DNA from: Candidatus Pacearchaeota archaeon
GTDB taxonomy: Archaea > Nanobdellota > Nanobdellia > Pacearchaeales > GW2011-AR1
Reading direction: 5' to 3'
DNA: 64,000 nucleotides
NCBI GenBank assembly: GCA_018303845.1
Contig: JAGVXH010000005.1
Location: 1-64,000, forward strand
The stretch's first letter is position 1. Each line of letters opens with the position of its first letter. A model generated the notes under the pieces. It was given only the letters and a program-made list of their open reading frames with translations. It did no database searches and was not told the DNA's origin. The position numbers and the translations under genes were made by a program. This document shows positions 1 to 9,100 of this stretch, piece by piece.

Positions 1-3000
1 TAATAGAACTATCAATATCCCAAATATCCAAAATCCCCACATCATTATAAGGCGTCCCAACAAAATCCCAAGCCGTTGTTAATCCAACAGTTGAAGTATT
101 AGTATAAGTCGTAATATTTTTCATCACCGTCGTAATCTTCCCAGTAGCCCCACAAGCCGAAGTAGACTGACCAGAAGTTTGATTGTCCCAAAAAGAATTA
201 GTACAAGTTCCACCCAAATTAGAAACAAATCCCCCAACAGGCGTAGAAGTAGCACTAACAACACCTACAGAATAAGAATTGTAAATATACCCAGCAGCAT
301 CAAAATCAGACCCCGCTAAACCAGCAACATAAGAATTCCCAGAAACATTACCTGTGGCATACGAATTATAAATTCTACTCCCCTTCATCCCCCCAACCAA
401 ACCACCAACATAAGAATCCCCAGAGACATTACCTGTGGCATACGAATTATTAATTGGTCCGCTAACCCCATTCTCAAATCGCCCAATCAATCCACCTACA
501 TAAGTAGAAGAAGAACTAACATCACCTGTGGCATAACAATTTAAATAATACCCACTTAAAAAATCATAACCCACTAACCCCCCCGAAGATGTTCCGGCAG
601 AAACAACATCTCCAGTAGCATATGAATTCGAAACATTAGCATTATTATTCTGCCCAATTAATCCTCCTACATAACTACCACCAACAACATTTCCTGTAGC
701 ATAACTATTATTTATACTAGTTACTCCAGTAGAATCTAAATAACCAATCAATCCACCTACATAAGTAGTAGTTCCATTAACATCACCTGTGGCATAACAA
801 TTATCATATGTTTTTCCACTTCTATCCAATCCAACCAAGCCACCCACATCTATACCAGAAGCACTCACAACATTTCCTGTAGCATAACTATTTGAGATTG
901 TCGCTTTATCATTAACTCCAATTAATCCACCTAAATAATTTCCACTAATATTAATGTTTCCCGTAGCATAGGAATTATTCACAAGTGTAGCTCCAGTAGA
1001 AAAAATATAACCTATTAGACCTCCACCAATGACAGGTGCGCTAACATTTCCGGTAGCATAACAATTTATATACTCTTTAGCATTTATCTGATCTCGCCCA
1101 ACAAACCCTCCCGCGTCTGTTACAGAACCACTAACATTTCCTGTGGTATAAGAATTTGAAACATTCGCTCTTTCATTAACCCCAATAAAGCCTCCTACAT
1201 AACTCCCACCACTTACATGCCCCGTAGCATAAGAATTATTTATGCTAATAGCTCCAGTAGAAAGCAAATAACCGATAAAACCCCCAACAACATTAACACC
1301 AGAAACATTTACATTAGCAGAACAATTTGTATACACTTTAACATTTGTAGAATCACGCCCTACTAATCCTCCTGAATCTGTATTAGAAGAATTTACCCTC
1401 CCTATAGCATAACTATTTGAAACATTTCCTCTTTCATTAACCCCAATTAATCCACCCACATAACTGACACCATATACCTCTCCTTCAAAATAAGTATTAT
1501 TCACAACAGAAGCATACATATGCCCGATCAAACCACCAGCATAACTAGAACCTTTAATAGAAGAATTTTTTAACCCTACATTCTGAATTACAGTACTAGC
1601 ATTATTAACATACCCAAAAAGTCCAACCCTATCCGTACTCGACCGATTAATATACAACCCACTAATAGTATGATTCTTCCCATCAAACATACCAGTAAAA
1701 GTCGAAATCGGCAAGAACCCACTTCCGCTCTGATAATCCGCATACCCAGCCGTACTCGAATTCAAATCATTCCCGAGCTCATACCAATAACTAAGCCCAC
1801 TATTCATCGCCTGCAACTGCGTCCAATTCGTAATAATACAAGCATCCCCACTTACTCCACTCCCATTCATAGCACCAGGACAAACCGGATCAACAACATA
1901 ATCAAACCAAACCTCTCCCACAACCTTCAAATCAAAAACATCTTCAACGCCAGACAAATTCGAAAGCAAAACCTTATACCAGCCTTCCTCACTAACATTC
2001 TCAAAAACAGCCAATACCTCATCTCCACCTTCAACAAAAACTTCAATGCCCGCGACCTGAGACTCATTATCCGCAGTCACATTAGTCCAAGCAAATATAG
2101 TTATATCTTTACTATTATCAAGCTCCTTCTCAAACGTCACCCTCAAATATTCACCATTCCCAACCAAAACCCCAACCCCATCTTGCTCCCTAACTTCATT
2201 ATAAACATCAACACCATTACTCCGATTAGAATCTAAATGCTCAGCCTTCGAAATATAAATTATCTCATAAACCTGATCTGACAAATGAGGAACAACCCAC
2301 TCGACCATATCAACAAATCCATCTTCATCAAAATCATGCGAAACAAAATCCACACTCGTCCAAGCAACATCCCTTCCATTCTCTAACAAATACTCTACCG
2401 ATTTCTCCTCCCCCTTTTTTTTCTTATTTTTTATTTTCAATTCCTCGTCCTCATACCAATAAATCTTCAACCGAGAGTCATTCACCTTAATCTCGCCGTC
2501 AATCAAAGCATAAGCCAAAACATCCGAATAATTAAATTCACTCAACGCTGAAACAACAACTCTCTTCCCATTTTCCAAATCAGCTTCGCGCACCTCAGGT
2601 GCTGGAGTATAATATTCAACCGCAATCTTCTTCGCATTCGTTTTATTCACAACCCCCCCCAAATCAACAACGGTAAAATCATCTCCTTCACTAATCACAA
2701 CACCATCCTCTTCTTGTTGCATATCGCCAATGTCAATAACCTGCCCCGTTATTACAAAACCCATTATCCATTCCCAAAACCTCGTAATCCAACCCTTATC
2801 CAAATCCAAATCCACTACAACATTTCCAGTCAAAACAACACCATTGCTCAAATCCTCACGATCCACATCCCCAACCAATTCCGCAAAATACGAAACATCT
2901 TCAATCGCCGCGCCGACCTCATCATCAGTCAAAACCGAAATATTAATAGAACCCTTGGGAATTTCAACCGACAAATTTCCACTAACATTAACCTCCTTAA

Positions 3001-3910
3001 TCCATTTAACAGGACGTCCAATCACAGCCTTATACTGCAAAGTCGAAATCTCCGAAACATTCAAAAAGCTTTCATTGATTAAGCTTTCATTGATTAAGCT
3101 TTCATTGATTAAGCTTTCATTGATTAAGCTTTCATTGATTAAGCTTTCATTGATTAAGCTTTCATTGATTAAGCTTTCACCACCCCCAATAACCTCAGAA
3201 ATATCTTCAACAATTAAGCTTTCATTAACAATAAGAGCAACCTCTTCATTAGCCGTTTCATTAGCCGTTTCATTAGCCGTTTCATTAGCCGTTTCATTAG
3301 CCGTTTCATTAACCGTTTCATTAACCGTTTCATTAGTCTCTTCATTAACCTCTTCATTAACCTCTTCATTAACCGCTTCAACAATTTCAGAAACATTCTC
3401 TTCAATAACCACAACATCGACAACTTCCGCGCTTTCATTCTCATCTAAACTCTCAACCGGAGTATCTGAAGTAATCTCCTCGACAGGAGTTTCAACAGCA
3501 TCCCCAGATCCATCTCCATCTTCAACAATTTCTTCGGCAGGAGTTTCGGCAGGAGTTTCGGCAGGAGTTTCGGCAGGAGTTTCGGCAGGAGTTTCGGCAG
3601 GAGTTTCGGCAGGAGTTTCGGAAACTTCAGTGCTACCAGAATCATCCACTTGAGTTTCAACAACAAATCCAGTCAACTTTCCAAAAATTTGTCCATTATT
3701 AAAATAAAAATCTGTGGTATAACCCATGCCAAACAAAAATAAAACAGCCAAAAACCAAATAAACAAAGAACTAGTCAAAGAGTTCTCCTTCAAAACATTC
3801 TTCTTCCCCAAATATCTTTTCTTAACATTCCCCTCCATATCTCTATAACTCTCATAAACATATGGCCCGTAAACCTTCCCATTTTTTTTCACAACTCTTT
3901 TATAGCTCAT
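1..3910 (-). CDS. Giant membrane-anchored surface protein with GLUG repeats (partial, 3' end outside window)
   Basis: An open frame runs on the minus strand from an ATG at 3910 to the window edge, at least 1303 residues, with no stop seen in the stretches checked. Residues 1-45 are basic and cytoplasmic-looking. One membrane segment lies at about 47-66, giving a type II (N-in) topology. Next come low-complexity tracts of ETPA, NETA and ESLIN units, then folded domains. The distal part (below about position 1560) is some 15 tandem units of about 30-40 residues with the pattern NSYATGNVSG..YVGGLVG. This is the GLUG motif known from adhesin-like bacterial and archaeal surface proteins. Probable role: cell-surface adhesin or sheath protein. 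The start is chosen because all the repeat tracts are in frame with it. The exact function is unknown. Confidence 0.8.
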   Translation of the reverse strand, partial: MSYKRVVKKNGKVYGPYVYESYRDMEGNVKKRYLGKKNVLKENSLTSSLFIWFLAVLFLFGMGYTTDFYFNNGQIFGKLTGFVVETQVDDSGSTEVSETPAETPAETPAETPAETPAETPAETPAEEIVEDGDGSGDAVETPVEEITSDTPVESLDENESAEVVDVVVIEENVSEIVEAVNEEVNEEVNEETNETVNETVNETANETANETANETANETANEEVALIVNESLIVEDISEVIGGGESLINESLINESLINESLINESLINESLINESLINESFLNVSEISTLQYKAVIGRPVKWIKEVNVSGNLSVEIPKGSINISVLTDDEVGAAIEDVSYFAELVGDVDREDLSNGVVLTGNVVVDLDLDKGWITRFWEWIMGFVITGQVIDIGDMQQEEDGVVISEGDDFTVVDLGGVVNKTNAKKIAVEYYTPAPEVREADLENGKRVVVSALSEFNYSDVLAYALIDGEIKVNDSRLKIYWYEDEELKIKNKKKKGEEKSVEYLLENGRDVAWTSVDFVSHDFDEDGFVDMVEWVVPHLSDQVYEIIYISKAEHLDSNRSNGVDVYNEVREQDGVGVLVGNGEYLRVTFEKELDNSKDITIFAWTNVTADNESQVAGIEVFVEGGDEVLAVFENVSEEGWYKVLLSNLSGVEDVFDLKVVGEVWFDYVVDPVCPGAMNGSGVSGDACIITNWTQLQAMNSGLSYWYELGNDLNSSTAGYADYQSGSGFLPISTFTGMFDGKNHTISGLYINRSSTDRVGLFGYVNNASTVIQNVGLKNSSIKGSSYAGGLIGHMYASVVNNTYFEGEVYGVSYVGGLIGVNERGNVSNSYAIGRVNSSNTDSGGLVGRDSTNVKVYTNCSANVNVSGVNVVGGFIGYLLSTGAISINNSYATGHVSGGSYVGGFIGVNERANVSNSYTTGNVSGSVTDAGGFVGRDQINAKEYINCYATGNVSAPVIGGGLIGYIFSTGATLVNNSYATGNINISGNYLGGLIGVNDKATISNSYATGNVVSASGIDVGGLVGLDRSGKTYDNCYATGDVNGTTTYVGGLIGYLDSTGVTSINNSYATGNVVGGSYVGGLIGQNNNANVSNSYATGDVVSAGTSSGGLVGYDFLSGYYLNCYATGDVSSSSTYVGGLIGRFENGVSGPINNSYATGNVSGDSYVGGLVGGMKGSRIYNSYATGNVSGNSYVAGLAGSDFDAAGYIYNSYSVGVVSATSTPVGGFVSNLGGTCTNSFWDNQTSGQSTSACGATGKITTVMKNITTYTNTSTVGLTTAWDFVGTPYNDVGILDIWDIDSSI
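80..1560 (-). repeat. Tandem GLUG-repeat coding region
   Basis: About 15 degenerate units recur every 80-125 bp. On the plus strand they are recognised by variants of cctgtggcatacgaatta, which encode NSYATGNV on the minus strand. The units are diverged rather than identical, so this is an old protein-level repeat, not a recent DNA expansion. Confidence 0.75.
3066..3180 (-). repeat. 15-bp tandem repeat encoding ESLIN units
   Basis: Seven identical 15-bp units (aagctttcattgatt) and part of an eighth encode (ESLIN)n in the surface-protein gene. The near-perfect DNA identity suggests recent slippage expansion, and each unit change keeps the frame. Confidence 0.95.
3252..3375 (-). repeat. 12-bp tandem repeat encoding NETA/NETV/NEEV units
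   Basis: Consecutive 12-bp units (gccgtttcatta and variants) encode Asn-Glu-Thr-Ala, grading into NETV and NEEV. N-E-T is also an N-glycosylation sequon (N-x-T), so this stalk could be heavily glycosylated; that is inference. Confidence 0.9.
3536..3619 (-). repeat. 12-bp tandem repeat encoding ETPA units
   Basis: Seven identical 12-bp units (ggcaggagtttc on the plus strand) encode (ETPA)7 just outside the membrane segment. This looks like an extended Pro/Thr stalk. Identity of the units points to recent expansion. Confidence 0.95.
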
Positions 3911-4289
3911 CTCTATTATTTTGTGGTGCAACTCGCTTATAAACATTTTTATACACAACCGTCCTCTTTGATTAAATCTACAACAGAGTTATTCCACGAA
4001 ACTAAATAACCTGAAAATACAAAATAAATTATGTACTACTCAGCAGAAACACTTGCAATTTATTTACAATTCTCCTCCACATAGGATATCTTTTCTATTC
4101 AAATTTCATATTTCACCTACACTTTAACAATTATATGCGCCAAAACACATTAAATTCCTAAAAAATATCATCTCCATTATTTTAAACAAAAATTATAATT
4201 AATTTATACAAATATTATTAACTTTTCAGCTAAACTTTTTTCTATAATAATATATTATCCCCAGAACTTTAAAAAGCCATGACAACCAC

Positions 4290-4302
4290 AACCTATTTAA
4301 AC
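4290..4302 (+). promoter_or_regulatory. TATA box for S8e; otherwise empty 3911-4322 intergenic region
   Basis: TATTTAAA at 4294-4301 is centred about 25 bases before the S8e ATG, the spacing expected for a leaderless archaeal transcript. The rest of the 410-bp gap between the two divergent genes is AT-rich with no ORF or RNA gene that I can support. Confidence 0.6.
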
Positions 4303-4322
4303 CAAAATTTTCTCACCCCTTT

Positions 4323-4688
4323 ATGAAATCAGGAAGAAAAACCTCTGGCGGCAGATATAAGAAGCCTAAGAAAAAGAAACTAACAGGCAGACAAAATCAA
4401 ACTAGAATTGTAAAAATCGGAGAAAGAAAAACAAAACTACTAGGAGGCAGGGGGAATACAACAAAACTAGTATCTTTCCTAAATAATATCGTAAACGTAA
4501 TGGTAAAGGGGAAAGCAAAAAAATCCACAATCAAAACAGTAGTAGAAACACCATCTAATGTTTTTCTAGCAAGACAAAATGTCTTAGTAAAAGGTGCGAT
4601 AATAGAAACAGAGCTAGGAAAGGCACGAATAACAAACCGACCTTCACAAGAAGGAAACGTTCAGGCTAAACTTTTGCCTTTGGATTAA
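4323..4688 (+). CDS. rps8e: 30S ribosomal protein S8e
   Basis: The 121-residue basic protein begins MKSGRKTSGGRYKKPKKKK, the classic S8e N-terminus. It carries the conserved RKTKLLGGRGN and ARITNRPSQEG segments near residues 40 and 105. The length is typical for archaeal S8e. It stands alone with its own TATA box and is followed by a separately promoted TFB gene. Confidence 0.97.
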   Translation: MKSGRKTSGGRYKKPKKKKLTGRQNQTRIVKIGERKTKLLGGRGNTTKLVSFLNNIVNVMVKGKAKKSTIKTVVETPSNVFLARQNVLVKGAIIETELGKARITNRPSQEGNVQAKLLPLD

Positions 4689-4815
4689 ATCAGATTATCA
4701 ACTTCAGAACCGATAAATAAATAAATTTTCAATAAAATAATCCTAAAATCAGATTATCGACGAGAAATATTATGACCGAAACCTTTAAAAAAGACTTCCT
4801 TTTATAAACTTTACT

Positions 4816-5748
4816 ATGGCTGCCAAAAAATGTCCAGAGTGTAACAGTTCTAAATTGATCACAGACGAAACAAGAGGAGAGATAATCTGCGGTTCATGCG
4901 GACTCCTAGTAGAAGAAAACATGGTAGACACTTCTCACGAACTTAGAAGCTTCGACAAATCAGAAAAAAAATCCCGGGGCGGAGCACCGATATCTTTACA
5001 AAAATTTGACAAAGGACTAACAACAAATGTAGGGGAAATCTCCGACATCTACAGATTAGACTCAACACAACAAACAAGAAAATACCTTCGTCTAAAAAAA
5101 TGGCAAGAACGAGTTTCAACATCAATTGAAAGGAATTTAAGACTTGCAATGTCTGAATTAAGAAGAGTTGCCTCATTCCTAGACTTACCATCCGTAGTCC
5201 GAGACGAATCCGCAAGAATCTACAACTTCGTATTACAAAGAGGCCTAGTCAGAGGTCGTTCAATGGAATCCGTAATCGCGGCCTGTATTTACGCAGCATG
5301 CAGATCATATAATATCCCAAGAACACTTGATGAGATTTCAAATGCATCCGAAGTCGAAAGAAAAGAAATCGGCAGAACATACAGATTCATAATCAGAAAA
5401 ATCGGATTAAAGGTAACGCCATCCTCACCAAAAGACTACATCTCAAGATTCTCTTCAACATTGCACCTTTCTCCACAGGCCCAAAATGAAGCATTAAAAA
5501 TTTTACGTAAAGCCGAAGTCTCTGAACTAACAAGCGGACGAGGGCCAGCCGGAATCGCAGCAGCAGCATTATATGTAGCCGCCCTAATAAACGACGAAAA
5601 GAAAACCCAACGAGAAGTGGCCGACGTTGCCGGAATCACCGAAGTCACAATAAGAAATCGGTACAAAGAATTATTAGACAGATTAGATTTAGAAGATAAA
5701 CTTAAGATAAAAGAAAACGAAAGAAAGAAAAGAAAAGTTCAAGAATAA
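4816..5748 (+). CDS. tfb: Transcription initiation factor TFIIB (TFB)
   Basis: The 310-aa protein recruits RNA polymerase to TBP-bound promoters. It has an N-terminal zinc ribbon (CPECNSSKLITDE...ICGSCG), the B-finger region (GAPIS), and two cyclin-like repeats at about residues 110-200 and 205-295. The C-terminal helix-turn-helix (REVADVAGITEVTIRNRYKE) reads the BRE. A promoter-like CCTTTAAAAAA lies about 30 bases upstream. Confidence 0.97.
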   Translation: MAAKKCPECNSSKLITDETRGEIICGSCGLLVEENMVDTSHELRSFDKSEKKSRGGAPISLQKFDKGLTTNVGEISDIYRLDSTQQTRKYLRLKKWQERVSTSIERNLRLAMSELRRVASFLDLPSVVRDESARIYNFVLQRGLVRGRSMESVIAACIYAACRSYNIPRTLDEISNASEVERKEIGRTYRFIIRKIGLKVTPSSPKDYISRFSSTLHLSPQAQNEALKILRKAEVSELTSGRGPAGIAAAALYVAALINDEKKTQREVADVAGITEVTIRNRYKELLDRLDLEDKLKIKENERKKRKVQE

Positions 5749-5804
5749 TCCTCATCAAAACCAACAAGCTTTTATACCAAAAAATTTACTCATTAACATC
5801 CTAT

Positions 5805-5887
5805 GAGGGGATGCCGGAGCGGTCAAACGGGCTACGTTTAGGCCGTAGTGGTTTTTGCCTACGGGGGTTCGAATCCTCCTCCCCTCA
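5805..5887 (+). tRNA. tRNA-Leu (anticodon UAG)
   Basis: The acceptor stem GAGGGGA/TCCCCTC closes perfectly and the discriminator is A. The anticodon stem is CTACG/CGTAG with loop TTTAGGC, giving anticodon TAG at 5839-5841. The long variable arm is class II, as expected for Leu. The T arm is GGGGG-TTCGAAT-CCTCC. No intron is seen. Confidence 0.95.
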
Positions 5888-5974
5888 TATTTATATAATT
5901 TCCAAAAGAAATTATATTTGATGGGCTTAGAATTCTAAGGCTTGAAGATAATCAGAAAACTGACCAAAAATACG

Positions 5975-6064
5975 GGGGCGAACAATTCGCTTTGAGTGAA
6001 AATAAATCTAACTAAATTTTCACGAAATGTAAATTGTGAGCAGAATCCTCCTCCCCTCATATTT
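5975..6064 (+). repeat. Structured insert ending in a second copy of the tRNA-Leu 3' end
   Basis: A 22-bp stretch starting GAATCCTCCTCCCCTCAT (5871-5892, from the T loop through the discriminator and beyond) is repeated exactly at 6043-6064. Between the copies lies a stem GTGAAAAT/ATTTTCAC (5996-6003 with 6016-6023), and the text TACGGGGG just before it repeats the T-stem 5' strand. The insert resembles those after tRNA-Gln and tRNA-Arg. It could be an attachment-site-like duplication or a small RNA; no ORF is evident. Confidence 0.75.
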
Positions 6065-6167
6065 TATTAAAACCCAGTGCTTCGATTCCTTCGTTGCGAG
6101 ATTTATGAAGTCAAAAAGCAAGCTTCTCTGAAGCGAAGCCCAACCTTCATTAATTTTTTCATAAAAA

Positions 6168-9100
6168 TTAGATTTCCTTCGCAATCTCTCTCAAAGAATC
6201 ATAATCATCAACAACCTTTTCAACAAACAAATGATCTGCATAAACTTCCCTGCCATCTTTCAAGGTACGAGCACAACTCCATCCATTATAACCACGCAAA
6301 GCATATTCCACACCATAATAAACTTCATCAATTTCTGGTTGCTTCTGCCTCTTACTATAAAATTCTTTACATGAGTATCGCTTATATTTCTCTTTATATT
6401 TCTGATCCAAAATCATAACCCCACATTCAATATTCGTCTTAGAATTACTAGAACCCAAAACATCTAAAGGTGAATTAACCCCAATACTTTTACAAATATC
6501 AAGAGACGCAACTTGCATCAAACCATAAGCATTAGACCCAGACTTAGCATCTGGATTACAAGTACTCTCTTGTTGCATAAGCGAAAGTAGCATCAAAGCA
6601 TCAAATTGAGAATATTTATTTGCAACCTCTTTAATAGAACCAATATATTTCTCACAATTTTTATCCAAAATTCCTTCTTTTATCGCAGCCTGAACAACCT
6701 CAGTTAACTTACTATCAGAAATGGCCTCAGTCTTTATCTCCGCACTCCTAGAATCAGAGAAACCCTTAAGCAAACTTTCTTCCGAAAGACCATATTCCTT
6801 AAAAATTTCATCTGCATCACTAGATTTATCCTTAAGGAAAGAATCAGAATAACTCAAATCTATCTTCCCCAAAGAAACATCCTTACTGGGCCAAAAACTA
6901 AAAAAACGCGAAAACCCAGTTTTTTCCTTCTCCCTACTCATAATATCATAAGTCCCGTCCCCCAAAGGACTAACATAAATCTCATAGAGAGGACAGCTTT
7001 CACCTCCGGCGATAACAGCAGCCGTCCCAACAACATCTAAGTCACAACCTTCCAAGCTCAAATAAATTTTACCAGCATCGTCACCCACAAAATCAAATTC
7101 AGCAAAATACTCTTCTTCTTCAGCAGAATCATCCACAGAAGAAACACCGCTTTCCAATTCAACAGCATATCTCAAAAACAAATCCCTATTCTCATTCATC
7201 CTATCAACAATTCCACCAATCCCCTTCGCCTCAGCCTCTCTGTAATCAACTCTATTAATATATTCAACAGCCGCCTTTCTCCACTCCCCAGAATTAATCA
7301 AATCAACAGTCTTCTGCCCGACCTCCATTTCTCCTCGATAAACAGCATTAACAAGTGCCTTCTTTACATAGACAGGATAAGAATTATACTCTGGGAACAA
7401 AACTATTGTCCTCTTAATGTGAACATCAAGTTCATAAGCAAACAAAGCCCTCCCTTCTTCTTCAGTTAACTTTCTATTTCCCGCAATTATATCATCAAAA
7501 CACTGGGTATTACAATCAAATGCCCTAGAGAAAAGATCCCTTGACTCACTGGAAAGCTGATGCCCAACCCCAATATGCTTCTTCCCATCAATAACATAGA
7601 CACTTCCGCTAAACCCTTCCCATTTAGCAACATAATCTTTTATTTCCTGCAAACCACTATCAGCAATCTCTCCAGAATCAACAGGAATTTCTCCCTCATT
7701 CAAACAACAACATCCTCCCTCAACATCACTATATCCGCCACCCCTATTAACACAACTCTCTCCCTCGTCGCCGACAACTTCCCCAAAATCAAAACCTTGC
7801 TCATCCTTGCAATATGAATCACAAACCTTCAAAACCTCTCCTTCGCTTCCAGTCACATTAACACCAACAAAATCATCCTCACTAACTTCCTCTCTCGCCT
7901 CAACAACTTTATCTACAGCATCCTTAATCTTAAATCCAACAAGCAACCGATAAACACTAGCCTTCAAACTCAATGCCTCAGCCCGATCCCCATTCGTCCC
8001 AGCTCCACTCATACTATCATTTCCAATAACCCTATCCAACTCACCAACAATCTTTAATCCATCCCCAACGGATTTAGAAACAGCCAACTTGTTAATATCC
8101 TGCCGAGCCTTAGAAAGCAAAGCCGCAACCCCTTCCAAATCAAGCCTCGCATTATCAATCAAACCTCGTCGCTCATCGAGCATTTTAATCGACGCCCCAC
8201 TAAAAATCTCAATCTTTTCCAAGTCACTCTTAACCGAATCAACATCCAACCAACATCTCAAATTAACTTCTCCGCAATATCCAACGTCCTTCCACCTAGA
8301 ACCATGTCGCTGCATAATACCAACATCACTCTTCGACTCACAATAGCCACTAGCTCCACAATAAAATCCGACACCACATCCCGAACTACCAGACCCCCCA
8401 ACCTCCGAACCACCGCTACATAAGACGTAGTCTTCTGTAGTAACTCCAGCATCAGGATTAGTCGAAGCACAAACCCGAACAATTCCTCTCATTGCAATCT
8501 CAGGGCTAATAATCTCGTCGGCTCCACTCTGCAAATTCAGCGTAGCCATGGAAAGGGCAGAAGGATTCCCGCTAATACATTGCTTCTCCGTAGTAATATC
8601 TGTATCAGTCGCCTGCTCCTCAACATACTTCGAACTCAAATAATCCAAACCAAAGTCCGTAGTCACCTGTTTAAAACCACATTCTTCCTGAGCATTAATC
8701 ACAACACAAAGTTCCTTGTAACCACTAGGCGCCGTAAAATCAAGTGACTCATCAGCACTCGAACCCGCAGCAATATAACCAGACTTAACAGAAACCTCAG
8801 GAGTCGAAGAATAATAACTCGTCGCAGGCGGGTCCCTCAAATAAACCTTATACTGAACACCAGCATCCTTCCCAGCATAAATGTGATAATAAACTTTATA
8901 CTGACTAGTCGACGGAACAGTTGCTCCACTAAAAAGCTTCTCACTAAACTGCGCATAAAACTGACTCGGAGATTCCGGAGCCAACAAGTCCTCAATAAAA
9001 CTTGCACTACCAGGAACACTAGTCCCCACAAATGCCTTACAAACCGAACTTCCAACTTCTTGCGTACTCCTAATATTAAACGCCTTGAAAGCATTCTGCG

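Noticed and set aside
3066..3180. CRISPR-like regular repeats
   Set aside because: The units are contiguous, without spacers, and encode a peptide repeat in a long open frame.
5919..5967. C/D box sRNA-like signals (TGATGG ... CTGA) after tRNA-Leu
   Set aside because: The C box is imperfect and D' is missing, so the match is no better than chance in AT-rich DNA.
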